A stretch of DNA of 64,000 nucleotides from Azonexus fungiphilus (GTDB lineage: Bacteria; Pseudomonadota; Gammaproteobacteria; Burkholderiales; Rhodocyclaceae), in the NCBI RefSeq assembly GCF_003634965.1, contig NZ_RBXP01000011.1:62001-126000 (forward strand), read 5' to 3'. Below the pieces are notes generated by a model. The model searched no databases. It was given only the letters and a program-made list of their open reading frames with translations, and had not been told where the DNA came from. The translations under genes and the position numbers were made by a program. How positions within the stretch are numbered: position 1 is the stretch's first letter; each line of letters begins with the position of its first letter. Shown piece by piece: positions 45,880-55,240 of the stretch.

Positions 45880-46895
45880 TGTCGGCCAAGCCCGACGTCT
45901 GCCTGCCAAGCGGTGACGCCGAGCTGGCGATGCTCGACGTCTATATGCCGATGATGAAATCGGCGGCCATCGTCTCGGCCGGCCAGCTCGGCCTGTTCGA
46001 AGCGCTCGCCGCCGGGCCGCTGGCCGCCGGCGAACTGGCCGGGCAGCTGCAGGCGTCGGCGCGCGGCATCGCGACGCTGGCCGATTTCCTGGTCGCCATC
46101 GGCTATCTCGAACGCCAGGGCGAGGCCTACGCCAACACGGCGTTGACCCAGCGCTGGTTCACCTCACGCGGCGCCGTCGATTACACGCCGGGCCTGCTGT
46201 GGACCGCCGAAGCCTGGCCGATGCTGGGTGAGCTGGCCGGTGCGGTGCGCCGCGGCGGGCCGCAGACCACGCTGTGGCAGGCGATGCAGGCGCGGCCGCA
46301 GCTCGGCGAGCGGTTTTCCGCCTACATGGGCGCGTTCGCCCGCGACCTCGGCCCCGACTTGCTGGCGCGTGTGCCGGTAGGCGACGAGCAGCGCCGCCTG
46401 CTCGATCTCGGCGGCTCGCACGGCCTGCATTCGATCCGCTTCTGCGAGCGCTATCCGCAACTCAGCGCGCAGATCGTCGACCTGCCCAGCGCGCTGAGCG
46501 AGACGCCGGCGACCATCGCCGCCCACGGCCTAGCCGAACGCATCGCGCTGACCCCGGGCGACGTTCTCGAGTTCGACTGGGGCCAGGGCTTCGACCTCGT
46601 CTTCTACCTCTCGGTCGCGCACAACCAGGGCGCCGACGACAACCGCCACGTCATCCGGCGCATCCGCGACAGCCTCAAGCCCGGCGGCCTGCTGGTGATC
46701 CACGAATACCTCGACGACCAGCCGCCCGGCGCCTACCATGCCGCCTTCAAGCTGACGCTGCTCTACGAGACCGGCACGCAGATCCACCGCGAAGCCGACT
46801 ACCGCGACTGGCTGGGCGAAGCGGGTTTTGCCGCTATCGAACGCATCGACCTCGATCCGCGCGAGAAGGGCTCGCTGCTGCTGGCCCGCTGCTGA
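45879..46895 (+). CDS. SAM-dependent O-methyltransferase-like protein
   Basis: The protein has 338 residues. An N-terminal helical dimerisation region (about 15-95) precedes a Rossmann methyltransferase domain with LLDLGGSHGLHS and LKPGGLLVIHEYLDD, in the Methyltransf_2 style of small-molecule O-methyltransferases. The substrate is unknown. It is translationally coupled to the peroxidase gene, and a large stem-loop follows its stop. Confidence 0.82.
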   Translation: MSAKPDVCLPSGDAELAMLDVYMPMMKSAAIVSAGQLGLFEALAAGPLAAGELAGQLQASARGIATLADFLVAIGYLERQGEAYANTALTQRWFTSRGAVDYTPGLLWTAEAWPMLGELAGAVRRGGPQTTLWQAMQARPQLGERFSAYMGAFARDLGPDLLARVPVGDEQRRLLDLGGSHGLHSIRFCERYPQLSAQIVDLPSALSETPATIAAHGLAERIALTPGDVLEFDWGQGFDLVFYLSVAHNQGADDNRHVIRRIRDSLKPGGLLVIHEYLDDQPPGAYHAAFKLTLLYETGTQIHREADYRDWLGEAGFAAIERIDLDPREKGSLLLARC

Positions 46896-46903
46896 ACCGG
46901 TTT

Positions 46904-46941
46904 TTGCCCGGATCTGACCGTCGACCGTCAGATCCGGGCAA
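46904..46941. terminator. Long hairpin after the methyltransferase gene, containing the GTCGACC element
   Basis: TTGCCCGGATCTGAC and its exact complement GTCAGATCCGGGCAA flank the loop CGTCGACC, a perfect 15-pair stem. There is no long T-run, but it starts 9 bases after the stop and would block or stabilise the transcript end. Confidence 0.6.
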
Positions 46942-46942
46942 G

Positions 46943-46956
46943 TTGACCTGGATCAA
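46943..46956. promoter_or_regulatory. FNR/CRP-type binding site
   Basis: TTGACCTGGATCAA differs from the FNR consensus TTGATnnnnATCAA at one base. It lies about 100 bases upstream of the membrane redox module (47057), which suggests oxygen- or NO-responsive control. No clear promoter boxes can be assigned. Confidence 0.5.
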
Positions 46957-46981
46957 TTAAATCAAATAATCATGCACTTAG

Positions 46982-46998
46982 TGCGACAACTTGTCGCA
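46982..46998. promoter_or_regulatory. Palindromic operator candidate
   Basis: TGCGACAA and TTGTCGCA around a central C form a perfect 17-base site, 26 bases after the FNR-like site and 58 bases before the start codon. The regulator is unknown. Confidence 0.45.
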
Positions 46999-47056
46999 TT
47001 CCCAGCGATGTAACGCTGTGTAACCATTGCGCGCCTTCTGACTTTCGGCGTATGCA

Positions 47057-47890
47057 ATGCCCAGATTCCGTTTCTCCTTCATCCCGCTGCTGGCGCTTCT
47101 GTTGAGTGCCGGCGGCGCTGCCGCGCAGGCTCATGGCGAGCATGGCGATCACCTCGAACCGGCGGCGTGGACCCGTCATCCGCAGCTGCTGGTCACGATG
47201 ACGCGCGGTGCGGCCCCGGGCCTGCGGGTTAGCGCGGTCGGTGGCGCCTTCGAGCACGTCGTCCTGCAGACGCCGGAAGCGCCGGCTGCCGTCGTCCTCG
47301 ACGCGGCGGCCGGTGGCTGGACGGTGAGCAAGGCGCAGATGGGGAGCGGCGGCCACCTGTGGTTGATGGCGACCCGCGAGAACGCAAGCGAAGTCGTGCG
47401 CGCCGCCACCCATTACTTTTTCCCGGCCCGGCACCGGGTGCCGACCGAGATGCTGCGCGCTCCGCGCGGCGGCCTCGAGATCGTTCCCCTGCGCCTGCAG
47501 GAGCATGGCGGCACGCGCGAAGGCAGCCGCTGGCGCTTCCTGCTGCGTCACGACAACCAGGCCTTGCCCGGCAAGCCGCTGACGCTGGAAACCGAAGGCG
47601 GCAGCCGGCGGCAGTTCGAAGCCGACGCGGACGGCATCGCCGAGGTGGTCTTCCCGCACGATTTCCGGCCCGAACGATTGACCGCGAAGGAGGGCATCAA
47701 CGCCCGCCAGGCCTTCGTCCTCGCCGTCGAGCACGAAGCCGGCGGCAAGCGCCATCTGACCACCTACAACCACGTCTACAACCCCGACCGGATGCGCGAA
47801 CGCAGCCTGGCCCTGGGCGCTGGCGTCTTCGCGCTGGGCATGCTCCTGGCCGTGCCGCTGCTGCGCCGCAAGGAGAAGAAAGATGCGTGA
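47057..47890 (+). CDS. Exported, C-terminally anchored protein of unknown function
   Basis: The protein has 277 residues and I do not recognise its family. A signal peptide (about 1-24) is followed by a His-rich start (HGEHGDH), a beta-rich periplasmic domain (about 40-240) and a C-terminal membrane anchor (about 250-270) with a basic cytoplasmic tail (RRKEKKDA). The His-rich N-terminus might bind a metal. It is the first gene of a four-gene run whose second gene encodes a polyferredoxin; their overlap is 8 bases. No clear ribosome site precedes the ATG. Confidence 0.65.
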   Translation: MPRFRFSFIPLLALLLSAGGAAAQAHGEHGDHLEPAAWTRHPQLLVTMTRGAAPGLRVSAVGGAFEHVVLQTPEAPAAVVLDAAAGGWTVSKAQMGSGGHLWLMATRENASEVVRAATHYFFPARHRVPTEMLRAPRGGLEIVPLRLQEHGGTREGSRWRFLLRHDNQALPGKPLTLETEGGSRRQFEADADGIAEVVFPHDFRPERLTAKEGINARQAFVLAVEHEAGGKRHLTTYNHVYNPDRMRERSLALGAGVFALGMLLAVPLLRRKEKKDA

Positions 47891-48947
47891 CTTGCTCAAG
47901 CAGGCGGCGCCGACGCTGTCGCGGCTGCGCTTCCTGGTGCAGTTGCTGACTTTTGCCCTCAGCGTCTATGGCGGCCTGCTCGTCGGCAGCTACGCGGCGC
48001 AGAAGATTTCCACCGCACTGCCGGCGCTGTCCTGCGCCTACGACAGCGTCAATGGCGGCTACTGCGTGCTGGTGCCGCTGCAGCACCAGATGGACCACCG
48101 CGTCGGCGCGGTGATGGCGCGGGCGCAGCAGGTCACAGTGCAGGTGCTGATCCCGGTGTTCGTCACCTTCAGCACCTTCCTGCTGTTCTTCTTCGTTCTC
48201 GGCAAGGCCTTCTGCGCCTGGGTCTGCCCGCTGGGGACGGTGCAGGAATGGCTGTTCCGTCTTGGCCGCCGCCTCGGTTTCGCCATGACGCCGGTGCCGG
48301 CCGGCAAGCTGCGCTGGCTGCGCCCGGTGAAATGGCTGGTCTTGCTCGCCCTGGTCTTCGTCGTTCCCTTGCTTGCCGGCCTCGGCTACGCGCCGCATTC
48401 GGCCGGCAACCCGTATTGCGACATCTGCCCGTCGCGCATCGTCACCACCTTGCTCACCGCCAATACCGAGGAACTGGCGATCCGTACCGGTGCCGACGGC
48501 TTCAGTCTCGGTCTCGGCATTGTCGGCAACCTGCTCGCCGGCTTCGTCGTCGCCGCCGCGCTGGCGGTGCGTCAGCCGTTCTGCCGCATCTGCCCGATGC
48601 TGGCGCTCAACGCCGTCGCCCGGCACGCCGCGCTGCTGCGCCTGAGCAAGGTCGAACACGGCAAATGCGACAAGTGCGGCATCTGCACCAGGGCCTGTCC
48701 GATGGACATCCCGGAAATCCACCACGCGCACGGCCGACGGGCCTTCAACGAAGATTGCACGCTGTGCGGACGCTGCGCCGAGTTCTGTCCCGACGATGGC
48801 GTCATCGGCATCAAGTTCGGGCCGCTGGCGCTCTTCTCCTCGGCCCGCGACTACTACAAGAAACGGGTCCGCGGCGAAACGCCGGAAGGCGAGGTCAAGC
48901 CGATACGCATCGTGCGCAAACCAGCGCGGGAAACCCATGCCGGCTGA
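47883..48947 (+). CDS. Membrane polyferredoxin (NapH/CcoG/FtrD-like)
   Basis: The protein has 354 residues. About four membrane segments alternate with the Cys-Pro motifs FCAWVCP, CDICP and FCRICP, then a C-terminal cytoplasmic di-cluster ferredoxin segment (CDKCGICTRACPMD and CTLCGRCAEFCPDD). This is the NapH/NosR/CcoG layout, which passes electrons from the quinone pool to periplasmic or metal partners. AAGGAG precedes the ATG. It overlaps both neighbours (8 and 11 bases), so it belongs to one operon. Confidence 0.87.
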   Translation: MRDLLKQAAPTLSRLRFLVQLLTFALSVYGGLLVGSYAAQKISTALPALSCAYDSVNGGYCVLVPLQHQMDHRVGAVMARAQQVTVQVLIPVFVTFSTFLLFFFVLGKAFCAWVCPLGTVQEWLFRLGRRLGFAMTPVPAGKLRWLRPVKWLVLLALVFVVPLLAGLGYAPHSAGNPYCDICPSRIVTTLLTANTEELAIRTGADGFSLGLGIVGNLLAGFVVAAALAVRQPFCRICPMLALNAVARHAALLRLSKVEHGKCDKCGICTRACPMDIPEIHHAHGRRAFNEDCTLCGRCAEFCPDDGVIGIKFGPLALFSSARDYYKKRVRGETPEGEVKPIRIVRKPARETHAG

Positions 48948-49698
48948 AACCCCGACCTCGCTGCTGACCGTCTTCCTGCTCGGCGTCTCGCTCGGGCTGA
49001 CCGCCTGCGCCGCGACCTGCCTGCCGTTCATCGGCACGCTGGCCTTCGGCAAGGCCGGCGGCCGGCGCGCCGGGCTGGTCGATACCGGGCTTTTCCTCGG
49101 CGGTCGCCTGCTCGCCTATGCGATGCTCGGCGGGCTGGCCGGGCTGGTCGGCGCCGGTTTCGTCAAATGGCTGGCCGGCGGCCTCGGCAACCTGGTCATC
49201 GGCGGCGTCGCCTGCCTGACTGCCTTGCTGCTGGCGGCGCCGCCGCAGAAACACCACGCCGTTTGCGGTCGACCGCAAAAACTGGCCAGTTTTCCGCCTT
49301 TCCTGCTCGGCGTCGCCCTGACGCTGATTCCCTGCGCGCCGCTGGCCACGCTGCTGGCGACCGCGGCGGCCGGACCGTCGGCCGGGCAGGGCGCGCTGCT
49401 CGGCCTGGTCTTCGGTCTCGGGGCGCTGCTCACCCCGATGCTCGTCCTGATTCCCGCCTGCGCCAGCCTCGGCGGCCATCTGCGCGGCGACCAGCCGTGG
49501 CTGGCCGGGCTGCTCCGCCAGGGGGCCGCCGTCGTGCTGCTGCTCATCGGCTGCCGGCGGATCGCCACTCTGTCGCCGCTGGCCGCGCTGCTGGTGCTGC
49601 TCTGCGTCCTGCTCGCGGCGCTGCTCATGCATTGGCGGCGGTGGCGGACGCCCCGGGCGCCGGTCTTTCCCCTTGTCTTCCGCGCCGGTGCGGACTGA
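48937..49698 (+). CDS. DsbD/SafE-like membrane protein
   Basis: The protein has 253 residues with about six membrane segments. The halves carry TACAATCLPF and TLIPCAPLA, like the Cys-Pro motifs of CcdA/DsbD and SafE-type (sulfite exporter-like) proteins, which move reducing power or metal across the membrane. Such a protein next to a CcoG-like polyferredoxin is a pairing known from cbb3 oxidase maturation. A palindrome pair at 49262-49293 codes the loop residues CGRPQKLAS. The exact role is not determined. Confidence 0.72.
   Translation: MPAETPTSLLTVFLLGVSLGLTACAATCLPFIGTLAFGKAGGRRAGLVDTGLFLGGRLLAYAMLGGLAGLVGAGFVKWLAGGLGNLVIGGVACLTALLLAAPPQKHHAVCGRPQKLASFPPFLLGVALTLIPCAPLATLLATAAAGPSAGQGALLGLVFGLGALLTPMLVLIPACASLGGHLRGDQPWLAGLLRQGAAVVLLLIGCRRIATLSPLAALLVLLCVLLAALLMHWRRWRTPRAPVFPLVFRAGAD
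49262..49293. repeat. Two adjacent palindromes in a loop of the DsbD/SafE-like gene
   Basis: TTTGCGGTCGACCGCAAA (49262-49279) is followed directly by AAACTGGCCAGTTT (49278-49293 with flanking bases). The first has the GGTCGACC core of the recurring element. Confidence 0.7.
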
Positions 49699-49725
49699 CT
49701 GTTTTCACTGCAACCTGCTGATTCC

Positions 49726-51654
49726 ATGAAAAACCAAGATCCATCCGTTCTGCCGCGCCTGCATCCGCTCAGCGCCGCCATCCTGCTCGCGCTTGCCGCG
49801 CCTTTGGCCGCCGAGGAGGCGGGCATCCTGTCCACCGTCGTCGTCACCGCCGCCAGCTACGCCCAGGACATCCGCGATGTCCAGGCCAGCGTCCAGGTCG
49901 TCGGCCGCCGCGAAATCGAGGCGACGCCCGGGGTTTCGCTGCTCGATTCGCTCGACCAGGCGGTCGGCGTGGACACCCGCGGCAGCTCGCTGAACAGCTC
50001 GGTGAGCATGCGCGGCATGACCGGCAGCGGCACGCTGATCCTCTTCGACGGCATGCGGCGTACCCAGAAATACGGCTCGCGCGACATCAACCTCTACGGC
50101 ACCGAGGATGTCGAGCAGATCGAGATCGTCCGCGGCCCGATGTCCGCACTCTACGGCGCCGACGCCTCCGGCGGCGTGATCAACGTCATCACCCGCCAGC
50201 CCCGGCTGGGCAGCGGCTTGCACGGCGGCGTCTCGGTCACCTACGGCCAGTCGCAGGGGCGCCAGCGCGAGACCGATCTGTGGAAGGGCCATCTCGAGTA
50301 CGGTGGCGAAGTGCTGACCCACCGGCTCAGCGTCGAGCAGCGCAATCGCGACGAGTACCGGGTGAACCGCGACAGCTACGCGGCCGATCTCAAGGGCGTC
50401 GATGAAACCTACGTCAACTACCAGGGATCGGCGCAGCTGGCGCCCGGGCAGAAGCTGCGGCTGACCCTCGAGCACACCCGCCAGGACGACGAAAGCCCGG
50501 GACAGCTGAGCAGCGCGCCGTTCACCCGCTTCAACGCCTACGAGCGCGAGGATCGCGACTACGGCAGCCTCGGCTACAGCGGCGAAGTCGGCCCCGGCAT
50601 TCTCAGCCTGGACGCGTCGCTCGGCCGCAGCGAGGCGAAGACGACCCGCGCCTATCCCCTGATCGAGGCCACCGACTACACCCAGACTCAGTACGCCGCC
50701 CGCTATGTCCTGCCGTTTGGCGAACATACGCTGACCGTCGGCGCCGGCGAGCAGCATGACCGGCTGAGCATCGCCAACAACACCAGCCAGACGGGCGACC
50801 GCAGCAATCGTTACCTGCTCGCCCAGGCCGACATCCGCCTCAATCCTGCCTGGAGCGTGCTGGCCGGCATCCGCCACGACCGCTTCAACGAATTCGGCGA
50901 CGCCACGACGCCGCGGCTGTCGCTGCAGTACGCCCCGGGCAACTGGCGCCTGCGCGCCAGCTACGGCGAATCCTTCCGGGCGCCGACCGTGCTCGAGCAG
51001 TACGCGACCTTCGTCCGCGGGCGCTTCCTGATCGTCGGCGATGCCAGCCTGGTGCCCGAGGAGAGCCGCAGCTACGAACTTGCTGCCGGTTATGGCGGCG
51101 AGCGCTTCAAGGTCGATCTGGCGGTGTACCGGACGCGCAGCAAGAACCTGATCACCACCATCTCGGCGCCGCGCCAGGCTGGCGATCCGGCCGGCGTCAC
51201 CTCGCGCTCGGTGTATACCAATCTCGGCCAGGTGACGATCGAGGGCGTCGAACTCAGCGGCGCCTGGCAGATCGGCGAGGCGTGGACGCTGCGCGGCGCC
51301 TACGAGCATCTCGAGGCGCGCAACGACCTCAGCGGTGCCCGCCTGACCGGCCGCCCCGGCAGCATCGCCCGGGCCAGCGTGCATTACGCCCGCGGCGACT
51401 GGAGCGCCGACCTGCAGGGGCGCTATTACTTCAACTACTACAACAGCCACAACACCGTCCGCGGCCTCAACGTCTCCAGCGACTACGGCACCACCGACCT
51501 CAAGGTCGGCTATCGCATCGACAAGCGCTTTTCGCTGGCTGCCGGCGTCACCAACCTGTTCGATCAGCGCGCCCCCGACAACTGGGGCGCGATGTATTCG
51601 CTGGAAGATCCGCCGACCCGCTTCTTCTACCTGAGCGGCAACTACCGGTTCTGA
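49726..51654 (+). CDS. TonB-dependent outer-membrane receptor
   Basis: The protein has 642 residues. A signal peptide (about 1-28) is followed by a TonB-box-like ILSTVVVTAA, a plug domain (about 45-160, with GSGTLILFDGMRRTQKYG and the VEIVRGPMSALYG type motif) and a beta-barrel that ends with the terminal Phe of SGNYRF. It is similar in length to vitamin-B12, copper or small-siderophore receptors. The ligand is unknown. It is 27 bases after the DsbD/SafE-like gene on the same strand and is probably the outer-membrane part of the same module. Confidence 0.88.
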   Translation: MKNQDPSVLPRLHPLSAAILLALAAPLAAEEAGILSTVVVTAASYAQDIRDVQASVQVVGRREIEATPGVSLLDSLDQAVGVDTRGSSLNSSVSMRGMTGSGTLILFDGMRRTQKYGSRDINLYGTEDVEQIEIVRGPMSALYGADASGGVINVITRQPRLGSGLHGGVSVTYGQSQGRQRETDLWKGHLEYGGEVLTHRLSVEQRNRDEYRVNRDSYAADLKGVDETYVNYQGSAQLAPGQKLRLTLEHTRQDDESPGQLSSAPFTRFNAYEREDRDYGSLGYSGEVGPGILSLDASLGRSEAKTTRAYPLIEATDYTQTQYAARYVLPFGEHTLTVGAGEQHDRLSIANNTSQTGDRSNRYLLAQADIRLNPAWSVLAGIRHDRFNEFGDATTPRLSLQYAPGNWRLRASYGESFRAPTVLEQYATFVRGRFLIVGDASLVPEESRSYELAAGYGGERFKVDLAVYRTRSKNLITTISAPRQAGDPAGVTSRSVYTNLGQVTIEGVELSGAWQIGEAWTLRGAYEHLEARNDLSGARLTGRPGSIARASVHYARGDWSADLQGRYYFNYYNSHNTVRGLNVSSDYGTTDLKVGYRIDKRFSLAAGVTNLFDQRAPDNWGAMYSLEDPPTRFFYLSGNYRF

Positions 51655-51677
51655 GACGCAGCCGACCGGCGACGTTG

Positions 51678-51687
51678 ACGGTCGACC
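51678..51687. repeat. ACGGTCGACC element in the TonB receptor/rlmA gap
   Basis: ACGGTCGACC is in the 35-base gap between two convergent stops; a second, partial copy ACGTCGACCGTCA is at 51718-51730 inside the 3' end of rlmA. Confidence 0.65.
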
Positions 51688-51689
51688 GC

Positions 51690-52532
51690 CTAGATCCGCA
51701 GAAAACGGCTCAGGCGGACGTCGACCGTCAGCGTCAGCGTTTGCAGCGCGGCGGCGCGGGCGCGCCCCTCGGGCGTCGCCCGGTAGAGATGCGGGGTCAT
51801 CGCCAGGAGGTCGGCGATGCTGGCCGCATCGTTGAGCGTCAGTGTCTGGCACAGGCTATCGCCGGGAGCGGCGGCAAACCCCTCGGGTAGCGGCGCTTCG
51901 CCGCTGCGCGGCGGCTTCAGCGTCGGGTAGATGATCTCGCGCAGTTCGCGCAGGTGGTCCGGGCCGGCGTCGATCATGATCAATTGGCCGCCCGGCTTGA
52001 GCGCGCGGGCGAATTCCGGATAGACCGGAAAGCCGAACAGGCAGAGCACGCGGTCGAGCGTTGCCGGCAGCACCGGCAGGCGGGCGTTGCTGCCGACGAC
52101 CCAGGTCGCCGTCCCGCGCTGCGCTTTGGCCGCTGCCTGGACGGCCCATTTCGAGATGTCGAGGCCGAGCAGCGCCGGGGATTTTCCGGTGGCGCCGGCT
52201 GCCGCGGCGAGCTGGCGCAGGTAGTAGCCTTCGCCGCAGCCGGCGTCGAGGCAGGCGGCATCAGGCGGCAGCTCGGTCAGGGCGGCGCGCGCCGCCAGTT
52301 CGGCGATCGGCCGGTAGTGGCCGGCTTCCAGGAAGCGGCGGCGGGCGGCGACCATTTCCTTGCTGTCGCCGGGATCGCGTGAACGCTTGTGCTGTACCGG
52401 CAGCAGGTTGACGTAGCCTTGCGCAGCCTGGTCGTAGCGGTGGCCGGCCGGGCAGGTCCAGCCGCCATCGACCGGCGCCAGCGGCGCGCCGTCGAGCGGG
52501 CAGGCGAGGGCGGTGAACGCTGTCGTCGCCAT
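51690..52532 (-). CDS. rlmA: 23S rRNA (guanine-N1) methyltransferase RlmA
   Basis: The protein has 280 residues. An N-terminal zinc finger (CPLDGAPL and CPAGHRYD), the RlmA-like QGYVNLLPVQHKRS, and a Rossmann domain with LDAGCGEGYYL and LLGLDISKWAV match RlmA, which methylates G745 of 23S rRNA. The ATG at 52532 lies right after the ABC-F stop on the same strand. The 3' end, coding LTLTVDVRLS, contains a partial GTCGACC element. Confidence 0.88.
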   Translation of the reverse strand: MATTAFTALACPLDGAPLAPVDGGWTCPAGHRYDQAAQGYVNLLPVQHKRSRDPGDSKEMVAARRRFLEAGHYRPIAELAARAALTELPPDAACLDAGCGEGYYLRQLAAAAGATGKSPALLGLDISKWAVQAAAKAQRGTATWVVGSNARLPVLPATLDRVLCLFGFPVYPEFARALKPGGQLIMIDAGPDHLRELREIIYPTLKPPRSGEAPLPEGFAAAPGDSLCQTLTLNDAASIADLLAMTPHLYRATPEGRARAAALQTLTLTVDVRLSRFLRI

Positions 52533-52540
52533 CGCCGGCT

Positions 52541-54214
52541 TCAGGCCGCCTTGAGCAGTGCCGCGGCTTCCTCGCGAGCGCGCTTGGCTTCGTCGAGCAG
52601 GTAGCGCTGGTAGTCGTCGAGGTCGCCGTCGAAGGGGCCGACGCCCCCGCGCGAGACCAGCCAGAACTCGTCGCAGACCGAGCGCAGCATGGCGCGGTCG
52701 TGGCTGACCAGCATCACCGTGCCTTCGAACTCGTTGAGCGCAACGCACAGCGCTTCGCGCGTGTTGAGGTCGAGGTGGTTGGTCGGTTCGTCGAGGAGCA
52801 GCAGGTTGGGGCGCTGCCAGACCAGCATGCACAGCACCAGGCGCGCCTTTTCGCCGCCGCTCATGGTGCCGACCGCCTGCTTGACCATCTCGCCGCCGAA
52901 GTTGAAGTTGCCGAGGAAGTTGCGCAACTCCTGCTCGCGGCCCGGCACGTTGCTGCGGCCGGCGGCGATGGCTTCCTTGGCCAGCCGGATCATGTGTTCG
53001 AGCGGCGTGTCCTGCGGCCGCAGCACGTCGAGTTCCTGCTGCGCGAAGTAGCCGATGTTCAGGCCCTTGCCTTCGGTGACCTGGCCGCTGATGGCACCGA
53101 GGTCGCGGGCGATGGTCTTGACCAGCGTCGATTTGCCCTGGCCGTTGGCGCCGAGGATGCCGATGCGCTGACCGGCCATCACCGAACGGTTGATGTTGCG
53201 CACGATGGTCGTTGGCGGCGTACCGGCCGGCGCATCGGCGGGCGGCGGGTAGCCGATGGCGACATCGACCATCGACAGCATCGGGTTGGGCAGGTTCTGC
53301 GGTTCCTGGAATTCGAAGCTGAAGTCGGCGTCAGCGAGCACCGGCGCGATCTTTTCCATGCGTTCCAGCGCCTTGACCCGGCTCTGCGCCTGTTTGGCCT
53401 TGCTGGCCTTGGCCTTGAAGCGGTTGATGAAGGACTGCAGGTGGGCGATCTTGTCCGCCTGGCGGGCCATCGTCGCTTGCTGCAGCGCCATCTGCTCGGC
53501 GCGCATGTCCTCGAACTTGCTGTAGTTGCCGCCGTAGCGGACGAGCTTGGCGTTGTCGATGTGCAACGTGACCTGGGTGATCGCGTCGAGGAACTCGCGG
53601 TCGTGGCTGATCATCACCAGCGTGCCCTGGTAGCGCTTGAGCCAGGCTTCGAGCCAGACCATGGCGTCGAGGTCGAGGTGGTTGGTCGGTTCGTCGAGGA
53701 GCAGGATGTCCGACGGGCACATCAGCGCGCGCGCCAGTTGCAGGCGCATGCGCCAGCCGCCGGAGAAGCTGTTGACCGGCTGGTAAAGCTCGGAGACCTT
53801 GAAGCCGAGGCCGAGGATCAGCGCCTGGGCGCGCGCCTCGGCGTCGTGTTCGCCGGCGTCGTGCAGCGCCATGTAGGCTTCGGCCATGCGCATGCCGTCG
53901 TCGCTCGCCTCGGCGGCGGCGACTTCGTTGCGGGCGGCGAGCAGCGGCGTGTCGCCGTCGATGACGAAATCGGTCGCCGACTGGTCGGTTTCCGGCATCT
54001 CCTGGGCGACCTGGCCCATGCGCCACTGGCTGGGCATCGAGAAATCGCCGCCGTCTTCGTGCAGCTTGCCGCTGAGGAGCGCGAACAAGGTCGACTTGCC
54101 GGCGCCGTTACGCCCGACCAGGCCGACCTTCTCGCCCGGATTGATGGTGACCGTGGTCTTGTCGAGCAGCACTTTCGTGCCGCGGCGCAGGGTGACTTTG
54201 CTGAGGACGATCAA
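52541..54214 (-). CDS. ABC-F family ATPase
   Basis: The protein has 557 residues with two nucleotide-binding domains. Walker A motifs are GRNGAGKS and GANGQGKS; signatures are SGGWRMRL and SGGEKARL; Walker B with [13 protein letters not shown]. There are no membrane segments. The ABC-F family acts on the ribosome. The layout is closest to YheS, although the C-terminal part is shorter. It overlaps argC by ATGA. Confidence 0.92.
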   Translation of the reverse strand: MIVLSKVTLRRGTKVLLDKTTVTINPGEKVGLVGRNGAGKSTLFALLSGKLHEDGGDFSMPSQWRMGQVAQEMPETDQSATDFVIDGDTPLLAARNEVAAAEASDDGMRMAEAYMALHDAGEHDAEARAQALILGLGFKVSELYQPVNSFSGGWRMRLQLARALMCPSDILLLDEPTNHLDLDAMVWLEAWLKRYQGTLVMISHDREFLDAITQVTLHIDNAKLVRYGGNYSKFEDMRAEQMALQQATMARQADKIAHLQSFINRFKAKASKAKQAQSRVKALERMEKIAPVLADADFSFEFQEPQNLPNPMLSMVDVAIGYPPPADAPAGTPPTTIVRNINRSVMAGQRIGILGANGQGKSTLVKTIARDLGAISGQVTEGKGLNIGYFAQQELDVLRPQDTPLEHMIRLAKEAIAAGRSNVPGREQELRNFLGNFNFGGEMVKQAVGTMSGGEKARLVLCMLVWQRPNLLLLDEPTNHLDLNTREALCVALNEFEGTVMLVSHDRAMLRSVCDEFWLVSRGGVGPFDGDLDDYQRYLLDEAKRAREEAAALLKAA

Positions 54215-55161
54215 AGCAGGCCAGCGCTTTCCTCGACGCCGAGATGCACGTTCATCGCCTGCACGGCGGCGCCGGAAGCGCCCTTGCCCAGGTTGTCGAG
54301 ACGGGCGATCACCAGCATGCGCTCGGCGTTGCCGAAGACCGCGATGTCGACGCGGTTGCTGCCGTTGTTGGCTTCAACATTGAAGAAACCGCCGTCGGTG
54401 GTGGCGTCGAGATCGACCGGCAGGACATTGATGAAGCGCTCGCCGGCGTAGTAGTCGGCGATGATCTTCTGGACGTCGGCCGGCGTTGCGGCGCGAGTGA
54501 ATTGCGCCGGGTGCAGGTAGGCGGTGACGGCCAGGCCTTTATAGAACGGGCCGACGATGGGCTGGAAGATCGGCGCTACGCTCAGGCCGGTGTAGGCCTG
54601 CATTTCCGGCAGGTGCTTGTGCGCCAGGGCGAGCGCGTAGGCGCGCGGCGCCTTCAATTGCGTCGGGCTGGCGGCAGCGGCCTCGTAGTCGGCGATCATC
54701 GACTTGCCGCCACCCGAGTAACCGGTGATGGAATTGGCGGCGATCTGGGTGGCAGCCGGCAGCAGCCCGGCAGCGACCAGCGGGCGCAGCGCCAGGATGA
54801 AGGCGGTGGCGTGGCAGCCGGGGTTGGCGATGCGCTTGCTGGCGCGGATCTTCGCCCGCTGTTCCGGGCACAGTTCGGGCAGGCCGAAGACCCAGTCGGG
54901 ATCGACGCGGTGCGCGGTCGAGGCGTCGATGACGCAGGTGTTCGGGTTGTCCACCAGGCTGGCCGATTCCTTGGCCGCCGCGTCGGGCAGGCAGAGGAAG
55001 GTGATGTCGGAGGCGTTGATCAGGCGCTTGCGCTCGGCGAGATCCTTGCGCTTGTCGGCGTCGATCTTGAGGATCTCGATGTCGGTGCGCTGCGCGAGGT
55101 ATTCGTTGATCTGCAGGCCGGTGGTGCCTTCCTGGCCGTCGACAAAGACTTTGTAGCTCAT
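54211..55161 (-). CDS. argC: N-acetyl-gamma-glutamyl-phosphate reductase, type 2
   Basis: The protein has 316 residues. ArgC makes N-acetylglutamate semialdehyde for arginine synthesis. The short type-2 form starts [15 protein letters not shown], and the catalytic Cys is in NPGCHATAF. The ATG at 55161 is chosen for this N-terminus. Coupling to an ABC-F gene is unusual, and no other arg gene is nearby. Confidence 0.95.
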   Translation of the reverse strand: MSYKVFVDGQEGTTGLQINEYLAQRTDIEILKIDADKRKDLAERKRLINASDITFLCLPDAAAKESASLVDNPNTCVIDASTAHRVDPDWVFGLPELCPEQRAKIRASKRIANPGCHATAFILALRPLVAAGLLPAATQIAANSITGYSGGGKSMIADYEAAAASPTQLKAPRAYALALAHKHLPEMQAYTGLSVAPIFQPIVGPFYKGLAVTAYLHPAQFTRAATPADVQKIIADYYAGERFINVLPVDLDATTDGGFFNVEANNGSNRVDIAVFGNAERMLVIARLDNLGKGASGAAVQAMNVHLGVEESAGLL

Positions 55162-55240
55162 GGTGGGTCCGCGGTTCGGGTTGGTTGAACGGGAATTCTG
55201 GCAGAAAAGCGTGTCGCTTTGGCGACAGCCCGGAAAAGCC

